Source of the DNA: Mesorhabditis belari
Lineage: Eukaryota; Nematoda; Chromadorea; Rhabditida; Rhabditidae
NCBI GenBank assembly: GCA_958450365.1
Contig: CAUEEP010000444.1
Span: forward strand, 162,548 to 226,547
DNA length: 64,000 bases
Direction of reading: 5' to 3'
Positions 54,636 to 64,000 of this stretch are shown piece by piece. The notes under the pieces are model-generated. The model was not told the DNA's origin. It made no database searches and saw nothing but the letters and a program-made list of their open reading frames with translations. Position 1 is the stretch's first letter, and each line of letters starts with the position of its first letter. The translations under genes and the position numbers were made by a program.

Positions 54636-55887
54636 CGTCGTATCTGGATGGACTTGATGTCTGCATAAGCAAATTGTTCATGTTATATTGATTTTTAGAG
54701 CAGGTGCCCCATTCCATTGGCAATTAATGAATTTATCGACTTCTTCAATGGCGGCGCTGTTTGTTTCTGTTTGATTGTTTTTAGCAAAGATAATTTAGGA
54801 TAAACCAAATCGATGGATACACCAATGCCATCGTTGTTACTTGTAAGTTCAATGCAAAAGGCTGGTTGATTAATCCTTTTTAGCAAACAAGCAGAACCAC
54901 TAATGCCAGCCTTGAATCATTTGTGCAGCAGAAAGACGACACATTGTTTGTGCCAATTGACAAACCAAGCGATTTCCAAGTTATTGTGCAAGAGGTACAG
55001 GAGTAGCATTGTCGTTTATTATAGAAGCCTTTAGAAACCTGGGCTCAACTTACTCATTCAAAATTTGCCCGAAAGAGAGAAGGATCCAAAGGTCACTAGA
55101 CAAGTGGAAATTGCCACCGTTTCAGAAGTGCTTGCTTTAGTTGGTAAGGGATACGAAGATAAAATCCAGATAGTTAGTAATTTCAGGAGTCAAAGTACGA
55201 AGATTTTGATGTTTTGGGACGAGGTCCGTCTACCTGCATACACTTCGCTCTACAAACCCTTGCCATTGCAAGTTCGTCTCAGCTATCCACGTTCGCAAGC
55301 CAAATCTCGAGGTTATTTGCGTCAATGGGACTCTAAATTGTTTACTTTAGGATTTAAATAATGCTTTGAAGCGTCATCCACGTCTAAAAACGCTAGCCGT
55401 GAGCTGGTTTACCGAGGAAAACGAGAAGCAAAAAGAAAAATCACCGAGAAAGGTTCTAGATCTCGTCCAGTAGGCTTAAAAATTCTTTTTTTATTGATAT
55501 TTTATTAGGAAACGACGCGAACAAAAGATCGAAAGCGCAGTCACTCCCAGAAGCCGAGAACGCAAGCGTTCTCGAGATCGTGAGCGCAAACGTGAAAAAG
55601 CCGGTGATTTGATAAAATGATAGTCCGTTTATCTGTGCATTTTTTAGAAGTCCCCGAAGGTCCGATAAGAAGTCGGAACCAAGCATTAGGGACAGTTCTC
55701 AGGTATCCTACTTATTATAAGCGTGTGTCTGTCTGTTCGGCTGCTTTAGAAAAAACGGATAAACCAATCCATCTGAAAGTTTGACATTAAAAACCTGACT
55801 TTTTACATGCAGTTTCCAAAAATCGAATAATATTTGACACATAATTTGACAGTTTTTCCTAAAAATCGAAATTAAAGAATACATACT

Positions 55888-55986
55888 ACGGCGTGGCCGA
55901 GTGGTAGTGCATCTCGGCGTCCGATCTGCCAAGTTGAGCAACGTTGGGCTCGGTTGGTCTCAGGTTCGATCCCGGTCCAGTGCAAT
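55888..55986 (+). tRNA. tRNA-like sequence with long variable region
   Basis: CGTGGCCGAGTGGTAGTGCA is a good A box of the Leu/Ser type and CAGGTTCGATCCCGG a B box. The acceptor halves do not pair and the T stem has mismatches. Pseudogene likely. Confidence 0.45.
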
Positions 55987-56017
55987 CTTTTTTGCTTTCT
56001 TTATTTTTACACTTTTT

Positions 56018-56118
56018 GAGTAAGAAAGATCACGGGTTCGATTCCTCTAGGGGTGAAGAAAATAAAATCCGTCTGCACGGAGCCAGAAAAACCCGCGTTT
56101 AGGCGGGTTTTTCTGGCT
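56018..56118. other. tRNA 3'-like end followed by a 16-bp perfect hairpin
   Basis: GATCACGGGTTCGATTCCTC TAGGGGTG resembles a tRNA T arm and acceptor strand. Then AGCCAGAAAAACCCGC (56081-56096), loop GTTTAG, and the exact complement (56103-56118) form a hairpin like a bacterial intrinsic terminator. Confidence 0.55.
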
Positions 56119-57560
56119 GGTTTAAATAAAGTATTACTTTTGTGCATGATTTTAAATCTTTTCAGCCATCTTTGTTTGAGCGAGACTTGAGGAGGTCTAT
56201 TCGCGCCGTGTCGAAAATTTTGTGACAAAAGTTGCGGAAACGGCGGACTGCAACCTGGTCATCGGTGCCTGTGGGTTTATTAAATGTTTAATACACGAAT
56301 CTGTTTTAGTTCCGGAAGAGATCCCATAAGCACGAAAGTAAACGCCAAGTTCACCGATATCCCTTTCATGATGTGTGGAGCCATAGGAAATGCCAGAGAT
56401 GCCAGGCTTGTTTCAAGAGGTATTGCGCAACTCTGATGATTTAGCCAAGCTGAAGATATTGCTTTGGCTTACTGATTGCTCGCCTCGTTGACTTAGGGAA
56501 TGGTTCCCAATCAGCTGGTCGATTTGGTCTCGAACGTAATGATGTTTGTTATTTAAGCGGCCCCTTTGCATTGATCTTTTAGGAATGGTGTGCACCCATT
56601 TGCAAAGAATTTTAGGGCCGTGTAGGTGAATTTTGCAAAAGCCGTTCTCAAGAGCCGTGAGTGTTATTCGCTTTTCCCAAAATCTATTCAATTTTAGCGG
56701 ACTACGCGCCAATTTTAATGGAAATTGCAAACTACGAACAAAATGGGCAACTTTTCATGCCACCAACCAGAGTCGACCAAGTAGTTGATAGAGCCAAATT
56801 TGTAAAAGAGGAATGTGTTGTAGATCTACGCTGTCACAAAATTTGTTCAAACTATGAAAGAATTTGCGAAAAACACTGGACAATGACGACACTTATAGCG
56901 CCTGATGCAGCTTCACAGATTCCTCAGGTTTTTTTAAGCGTGGATAAAAATTAATAAGCTTGATAAGAAAAGTTTGTCCTTTTTATATCAGGTAGATCCC
57001 AAATGTATTGTTTAACAGACACATATTGATTGCTTAGATCGCTGATGGGTCATTCGAAGTCGTGGCTTCTGATTCTCGAGAGGCTCCGTGACGAAAGGAC
57101 CGGAAAGAGAAGAAGATCAAAGAAAAGCAAGAACAGCGTGCGAAGCAAGAAGCAAAGGAGGCAAAGAAATCTAAAAGCTATAAAACAACAAGAAAGAGTA
57201 AGCCACGGACTCGAATATTGGATATTTTTATTTAAGGGAACGATCAGGGCCCCGGTAGAGTCAAAGCGCGTGGCAAATCACCGAAGCTCAAAGAGGTACG
57301 CAATTATTGTTGATCAATAATTTATTTATTTCAATTTATCTAGCGAGACACAAGTTCCAATGGATATTGAGGAAGGAGGCACTGTTTGTCGATTTGGTCT
57401 CTGATGACGAAGGAAGAGAGCAGCGACAAAGATGTATTAGTGTTTTGCCCACCGTTGTGCATTTTTTTCTTATCAGGATCCGGAAGAGACAGATCAAGCG
57501 TCTTACGAGGAAGAAGCTGAACTAGAGAGAAAGAATCAAGAGAGATTCAACAACAGCTTC

Positions 57561-59420
57561 TCGAATTTGGACAAAGGTTTGTAACTTCACTATGGGATAT
57601 CAAACGCAACGATCTACTCAACAAAAAAGGAATCAAGTGGGTTTGGAAGCGTGGTTTTGTTTTTAGATTAAATGCAAACCAAGTCGCCACCTCAACTCAT
57701 AAGCTAACTCGACGATTTAAAAGGAGATAGTTGAATTATAAAAAGGTAAGCCAGTGTCAAACAAACAGTTTCAATAATCAACAGCGAGAGAAGAAGCTGA
57801 ACTCCTGCCTTTTTCATTATCACTTCGGCTGAACCTCAACGTCGGTCGTGCTTTACAATGGTAGCGGTCTTGCTCTGTTTATGGAACTTTCTTGATGGCA
57901 GCAAAGCCGACGGCACTCTTGAAGACAAAACTTAAATCTTCGCGATCTTCACGATTAAGGCTTCAGCTGTCGATTCACCTCAACTATTGGCAGCAAATCC
58001 ACACTAACTCATAAATCAAGCGAAGTGTCCTGATTTCAACCAAAAAGAACAACAAACCTCGTATTTGGCCGCTTTAAAGAGCAAAGCTTCAACTTACAAC
58101 ATTTTGGAGCGTACCAACGCTGCTATTGCAATCTTTGGATACCTTGACTCTATCAAATCATTAACGAAGAAATGACAGCAAACTCAAAATCAATGAGGAA
58201 ATGTTAGGCGTGAACTAGAGCAACGTTTATGGAATTTATTGGCATTCGATTAGACAACGTTTATGGCATTGGACCAAACCTTTAATCATAACTCTTCATT
58301 TTAGACTGGGTATTGATGGTGTCAAAGGACTGTCATGCAATCACTTTGCATTTAAGAGAACTTGTGCAGAACAACCGAATATAAAAACCCTTTAGTATAA
58401 CTGTTTGATTCCAGGATTGTTAAACGGAAGATGCCTGGGCCCTATTGAGCTCTCGTTGAACAAGATGTGGAGGAAGAGAAGAGTAGCAGAAGCTTAGACG
58501 AGAGATGGTAGAAAAAGACGAGTCGAAAGAGTCCACGATCAGGCAGTCCATGGGGATGAACGGAAGTAGCGCGTGAAAACAAATGACAATAAAGCGAAGC
58601 GATCACTGCGGAAAACAGTCGAAGTTGGTTTTTGAAGGCTTTAATAACCATTTAGTACTAGAGAAAATAAATTTACCCAAGAAGCAAGCAGGCTACAACT
58701 TTTTTGATTGTCGATAGACATCTTTTTATTTATTACCACCCTAAACCTTTTTACTATGAGAAGACATGGTCTTTAAATTTTTGTTGCTTCTTTTGATTGC
58801 ATTTTACTTTTATGTTTACATTTACATTGTTTTGCTTTTATACTTGCTGTTCTGTAAAATAATTTTTAAGATATCTCTCAACCCTTAAGATTCGCAGCGA
58901 ATGAATTAACTAGTAAAATCTTTTTTAATACGAATGAATAGTAGAGGCAGAAACAAATAAGAGAAAGAATGCTTTTATGTTTTTGGGTTTTTAGGTCGAT
59001 TACAAATATGAAAGGTTCGGGAACTTCTACACCACAGAAGCTAAAGTTTCTTCAAGTTCTGCTAATTACATTTTCAAGCATAAACTATTTAAACTCTTCG
59101 CAAATACAATATTTGTCATTTGCCAAAAGCTGTTGCACATTTTGCGATTAAGGTGTCCTCTATTTTGAGCAGTAAAACTATTAGTAATTTTGGCTTCTCT
59201 ATTCATTTGTTTTCTCAAATATTTAAAATAAGCATCCATCCCCTTTTCCTTGCCAAATTCATTTGTGAGCTGGCATGCTGTTTTTATGCAGGATTTGAAC
59301 AATTTTCTGATTTAGAGACGTATTTCTCCTCTTGCCAGTCACTCAAGTAAATACCTAAAAACAGAGATTGAGGTGAGCATACCGGGTATATGAATTTTAA
59401 TTTCCTTCATAACTTGCAGA
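57561..59420. other. No gene model; scattered frames
   Basis: Some higher-GC text at 57730-58160 and 58430-58640 looks coding-like, but no frame persists and no exon pair agrees in phase. A minus frame at 58442-58651 is Ser/Leu-rich. 58660-59400 is AT-rich without features. Confidence 0.35.
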
Positions 59421-59454
59421 AAAGAAAAGCCATTAATCTGAAGTCAGTCATTAA

Positions 59455-60060
59455 AATTTTGGTTTAGATTTTCCATAAAGGCCCAGCTCGAAGTCACGAT
59501 CGGAACTACCCGAGAATCGAGAGTAAAGATGCGGCTTACGAGCCGCTGTTTGTGACCACTACGACTGCAGTATATTCGAGATCCGATCACTACTTCGGCT
59601 GCATCAGAAATTCCCAACCAACCAATCATTCCGATAAATTCCACGCTATTTGCCAATCCATCCGAACAACATTCAACCATCCACGGCTACGATTATGACT
59701 TTTTTCCTTCGAACATCTCACAACCACCACCGGCGCTTCCGAAGATGCCAGTTACTACTTATGTACCACCTGTGAAGAGATTTGAATGCACAACCTCAAC
59801 TACAAGCTCCGACCGTCGAAAGCTGGCGCGAAGAATTGAGGAAGCAAGCCGACTTTACCTCCCGAACAACTGCGTTTGTTGCAAAGATTGAAGGCGGTGA
59901 CTGAAACAAATTGATGATGGTGGATTCTCGGCACCGATGGTTGTTGCACCGACACCGACCTCCCCCCGATATGCGTGGACCGCCGCCGATGCAGCGAATT
60001 ACGCCAGCGGCAAATTAGCCAAACCAATCATACGTCTCGCCTGAATCTCGCCCGCAAGCC
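59455..60060 (+). other. Coding-like proline-rich region, frame not settled
   Basis: One plus frame from about 59575 reads SAASEIPNQPIIPINSTLFA, then YDYDFFPSNISQPPPALPKM and TSSDRRKLARRIEEASRLYL, ending NCVCCKD and a stop near 59890. A second stretch near 59920-60045 reads DDGGFSAPMVVAPTPTSPRY. GC content and amino-acid mix suggest real coding sequence of a proline-rich protein, but upstream and downstream exons are not defined. Confidence 0.45.
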
Positions 60061-60229
60061 ACCGATTATTGCCCAACCTGTGGATCCGTTGGGGGCCCGA
60101 CGTTTTCGAAATATTTCCGCCACAGCTTTTCCATCTTTCGTTCCCGATTGGTTGGTTGAGACTTTCCCACATTTAAAATTTCCAGTCCAACGCTTCCTGA
60201 GTGGCAGTTTTTTTCAGGATTAACCATAA

Positions 60230-62250
60230 CATTAACTTTAGGTGTATTGACTTGCTTAACGAGGCCGAGAAAATCCCACCGTTCTACTTTTAAAATTTGC
60301 AGTGCGGTTCAGGATCAAGGAGAATCCGCCAGCTACTATTAGAGCCTAGGGTTGGTTTTTATTCTTATTTGCTTGTAATGCTTTCTTTAGTTCTGTCGTG
60401 AACACGACCAGCTAATAAATCCATGCGCGCTTTCTGTTGCATGTCGGACTTAATGCTTAAGACCGTTGACTGTATCGTACAACTCCATGGTCTCATAGTA
60501 TTCGACTTGCCGAATTAAATGGAATATGTTTGGATAAGAAGGTTTGTTTAGGCGATAGTAATACTATTAATTTTTAAAGCTAACTTAGCTGCAATACTGT
60601 TTTTAAGCTAGATAGAATTATTAGTCAACTGCGTAAATCAGCGACTTGTTGTTTAAACTTTTGGTGGGATATGTAAATCGATACCGCATCGTGATGAGAT
60701 GCCGTTACGCTCTCAACAATGCCAGGTAAATTGTTTTGACAAAGGTGCTTATGTTGGTTAATAGGATTGTTAAGTTTGTCGATTCAAATCGACCGAGACT
60801 TCTTATTGCTTAAGTTTAAATGGTTGCAGTTAACCTTAGCTAAGCAGTGAATGACACTTTCTTTGTAGTTTTGCGGCGATCTTCACTTCCTGGCTTGGTG
60901 CAGGGAAGCAGGCACAGATGAGAGCCTCTTGCAGGCATGAAGCTGATCTTGCAGGAAGCAAAGCAAGTGATCTCTCTCAAATCCATTGGCTAAATGGGAG
61001 CAAGAAGTCTTCCCAACACCACATTTTTCTATAGTATGTAAATATTTGCCTAACTTTTTCGTACGTTCATTAGCATTTTACATACGTTTGTAGTTTTTAT
61101 TGAATAATGTTTTTATCCTATTTTGTACGTTCATAGAATTTTAATTTATAATGTTCTATTCGATTTTGTACATTCATATTTTTAATAAATAAATTTTATT
61201 ACAAGTGCTATATGCTATATCGATTTTGTTGTTGCAAAAGGCATATACCTACTTAAAACATTTTCTTTTCCTACAAGAAAGCTTTCTAGTAGGGGAAATA
61301 ACGGAGCTGATGATTTTAACAGCTTAACCAATCCAATAGTAATTTCTTTTGAAACTTTTAAATTTGGTACCTCATGATCAAGACGTCTGTAGTTTTTGAA
61401 TTTCGCCTTTTTTGTTTTGCCTTTTGGCGGCGGGCCAAGAATTCAGGGAGTAACATAATAGATTTTGTAACTAAAAGCTTCTATTGATTTTTTCTTTGTT
61501 AAAGGTTCGTTAAACTTTATATTTCAAGAGGACGACTCTTTCTGGCAGAATTCAAACATTTATTTTGAACGATCATGGCTTTTTAAAAGAAAACCTCAAA
61601 CAAAATTTTTGAAAAGCCTGTCCTTTGTTCTTGTTATAAAGTTATCAAGAGTCTTTGCAAGTTCAGGAGGGAGTGGATGTCTAATTCTGACTGTATGTAC
61701 CAATTAGAATGTTGAATTAATCATCTTCATTTGAGCCTATTGAAGAGTTTTTGTCTACAACACGAAAGATATCCCATGAAGGTATTACTACTCATTTGTC
61801 ATTTTTGCTTTCTATTCTGTTGCACAATATTATTTTATTTTTGATTTAGTTGAAGCGTGGTCGATTGTACGACACTGATGCAAAATGAGGCTTTCAACAC
61901 GGGGTACATTTTACGAACGGGAATGAGTAGAAGTTTAATCGTTTTTGTCATTATCGATGGGTCTTGAATATCCAAGTTAGACCAAGATCTTTGATCTGCC
62001 GTTGATAATGAGCATCAATAACATGCTCGTAAAGATTGAATTTGTTAAATAGTATAGGTTTATGCTACAACATTAGCAAAAAGCTAATCTTCCGTTGCCT
62101 TAAAATATTCTAGATGTAAAACTATTAAATATAGCTTTGAATCAAAGCGAAAATGCGAAGTAGAGGTGGAGCATATTTCCTAAAATCCTTTTTCTTACGA
62201 CCCACTTTTTTTACTGGCCATTGCCGCTATCATCTAAAAAATAGTTTCTT
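60230..62250. other. No gene seen
   Basis: Mostly unique AT-rich sequence. 60880-60980 has GC-rich words with repeated CTTGCAGG. Nothing else defensible. Confidence 0.45.
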
Positions 62251-62283
62251 GTATTAATTGTAGCATTTATAAAGGTTTCTCAC

Positions 62284-62469
62284 CATAAATCCATTTCCCA
62301 TGTGGTCACAAATTTCCCACTTTCGAATTTTATCTTCATTCGACAATCGATGATTCGTAAAGACGTCATGAGCCCCGGTCATCCCTCGAGGCTGGGACGG
62401 GCGGCGAGAGAGGAAACTCTCCGCAAAAATCGATACTAAGCTCTCTTCTCCCGACATCCCCACCCTCAT
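62284..62469 (-). CDS. Candidate first coding exon of a minus-strand gene
   Basis: ATG at 62467-62469 opens 62 codons (MRVGMSGEESLVSIFAESFL, then TNHRLSNEDKIRKWEICDHM and GNGFM) that end exactly at a GTGAG donor (ATG|GTGAGAAACC). GC content is well above the surroundings. No downstream exon was found toward 60 kb. Product unknown. Confidence 0.45.
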
Positions 62470-63039
62470 GCAGTTGAGGCAAATCCAGTCTTTTGGGGAC
62501 AGCTTTAGTTTCCACGCTATCTCTTTTACTCATCCTAGTCATCGTATATTTTAACGATCCAAATTTAACGACTCTAACTTTTTTTGAGTAAAGAAGTAAA
62601 AATAAAAATGTACTAGTTGAAACAAGTCATGAATTACATTCCAGTTCCGGCATTTTGGCGTTTGTTTTTTAAACTTACTCCAAATTGATAGTTCGGCGTG
62701 ACATTTTTAAGATCACAAAGGAAAATTATTGCATTTTTAGGTAAAGCTCTCTTTTTTTTTGGATGTTGTCAGCCCAAAAATTGTCTTGCTAATTTATTCA
62801 AAGCTTCTGTGTCCTTTTTCTTGTCGCTTAGCGATCAATCAATATTTTCATTTCTACCGCCGCTTTTTGTCGTTCAAATGACTAATATCCAAAACAAATT
62901 ACTTTTCCTTTTTCCAACCAAAAGGCCTCTAAATATTTTCTATGATTAAATTTTCGAAAATTCCCTCATCGCTTTGTCTATTCGATTGTGTTGGAGGACA
63001 TTTAGGGAAATCTGTTTATTGTTCTAAATCAATGTTAAA

Positions 63040-63860
63040 ATGGATGTGATTCAATTGGCCAATATTGGCCCGGCAGCTCCGCTTAAGAGGAACGGAGCCA
63101 TTGAACATTTAGTTCAGCGCCTATGCAGGAATAGAGGTAAGAGCGTCATTTTTGATTTGGATATTCAAGACCTTTGTTTTATTTTTCCTTGTCGTTAATA
63201 ATTTTATTGTTTAGTTGGCTTTTCTCCGACAATCTTCTTCAATCCGCTACTTGGACGGGGACAAATTTTGACTGGTGCTCAGGTAGAGAGAATTTTTTCT
63301 CATTTGTTAATTGACCGTAATTTTAGCGACCTCCACAAACTAGTCTTTTGTTGGAACATCAGCGACAAGTGCACCAACGAGTTTATTCAGCAAATCTTGC
63401 AGGTTTGTTTTTGTTTTTCGTTTTCTAGTTTTTATTGCTGCTTTTTGAGATCCGGCAAAGTCTCGAACTGGAAGCGTATAAACAAAGGGATCGAATGGAA
63501 AATTCCAGGTTAATGCAAATGGTTAATACAAACTTTTAATACAATGGTTAATACAAACGCCTTTTTCTCTCGATTTTCTTACCTTTCTTTCAGGCTTTTG
63601 GATTGCTTGATTTTTGACAGACCAGACAGTACTCTTCGCGCTTTGCGAAGTGCTGCACGATTTTCAAATCGGTGACAAAAAGCTAAATCTTAGGGTGGGA
63701 TTTGACCTTCATGAAGTTTTTACAGAAAAATTTTAGGCTGACAATTGCGGTCGAAGCTAATTGGAGGAGTCGGAACAAGGAAGCAAAATTCTCTCAGGAA
63801 AGCCACCATTCAGTTCAACGCTGGGATTCAGAAGGGTGCCCCACGATGAGGAAGCACTGA
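63040..63860 (+). CDS. Small unrecognised protein (about 189 aa)
   Basis: Five exons join in phase: 63040-63136, 63215-63402, 63429-63508, 63594-63671, 63737-63860. The start is AAAATGG. The product reads MDVIQLANIGPAAPLKRNGA, then VGFSPTIFFNPLLGRGQI, VERIFSHLLIDRNFSDLHKL, an amphipathic stretch (EIRQSLELEAYKQRDRMENS) and LLDCLIFDRPDSTLRALRSA. Introns are 26-85 bp. The 26-bp intron at 63403-63428 is suspiciously short, and an alternative intron could remove 63284-63326. No known domain recognised; possibly longer at the 3' end. Confidence 0.5.
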
Positions 63861-64000
63861 AGGTAGAAGTGATTAGAAGATATAAAACTTAAAACGAAAA
63901 CAATATTTTGCTGCTCAAAATGATTAACAACAAACAAATTGTAAAACAAATTATGAAACAAGCCAACAAATTTTGGTGTTTGAATTTCGTCTATGATCAA

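Larger units (their letters stand above)
54640..57560 (+). other. Coding-like stretch, exons not assembled
   Basis: Several protein-like segments sit between plausible splice sites on plus: INQIDGYTNAIVVT, TSRTTNASLESFVQQKDDTL, LLIQNLPEREKDPKVTRQVE, RSRERKRSRDRERKREKAG, EIANYEQNGQLFMPPTRVDQ and PEETDQASYEEEAELERKNQ. The middle is rich in Arg, Ser and charged residues, as in RS-domain nuclear proteins. Frames change between adjacent segments without convincing introns, so no model is offered. It may be the continuation of the preceding gene or a separate one, and assembly indels may contribute. Confidence 0.45.

Noticed and set aside
55065..55361. 98-codon ORF as a single-exon gene
   Set aside because: It contains a plausible internal intron and neighbouring segments in other frames; treated as part of an unresolved coding region.

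Overview
The window looks like nuclear DNA from a nematode. It is AT-rich, has very short GT-AG introns with TTTTCAG or TTTTTAG acceptors, carries two interstitial arrays of the nematode telomere hexamer TTAGGC, and its recognisable proteins fit a worm: a FMRFamide-type GPCR, a nematode-style globin and a C-type lectin. Six gene models were built by hand by joining exons whose splice phases agree throughout. Species cannot be told from the sequence alone.

1-14.1 kb holds no gene I can support. It is a patchwork of minisatellites, a mariner transposase remnant, a foldback element with a small acidic ORF (6.15-6.85 kb), and a large inverted-repeat cluster (9-13.7 kb). 14.2-23.6 kb carries a rhodopsin-family peptide GPCR in eleven phase-consistent exons. 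Its long introns are filled with minisatellites, two complete foldback MITEs, a non-LTR retrotransposon tail and tRNA-like fragments. 26.25-29.07 kb is a globin, with a telomere-repeat array in one intron. 31.04-33.37 kb (minus) is the N-terminal half of an amnionless-like secreted protein whose 3' end I cannot find; beyond its last visible exon lie a MITE half and a mariner fragment.

35.66-41.25 kb is one type II membrane C-type lectin (13 exons) with a duplicated coiled-coil neck module and one frameshift in an A8 run. It is followed by a composite of segments copied from the globin locus (27.2 kb) and from 34 kb. 43.56-46.46 kb is a small secreted proline-rich protein.

At about 46.5 kb the texture changes: minisatellites almost stop and genes become dense. 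46.70-52.82 kb (minus) is a mitochondrial LRPPRC-like PPR protein. One of its introns (1,492 bp) contains a complete plus-strand gene for a 344-residue single-pass membrane protein. 53.3-54.6 kb is an unrecognised gene. 54.7-60.2 kb is coding-like sequence whose frames I could not join. 62.28-62.47 kb (minus) is a possible first exon, and 63.04-63.86 kb a small unrecognised gene.

Mobile DNA falls into several non-autonomous foldback families: one with 8-bp target duplications (8.8, 18.2, 21.0, 29.3, 33.9 and 42.1 kb), one with ACCGTAAATACTGTAATAG termini, one mariner-type TA family and one CTACCGTAATC family. Most short reading frames in the first 45 kb are translations of tandem repeats and were not annotated.
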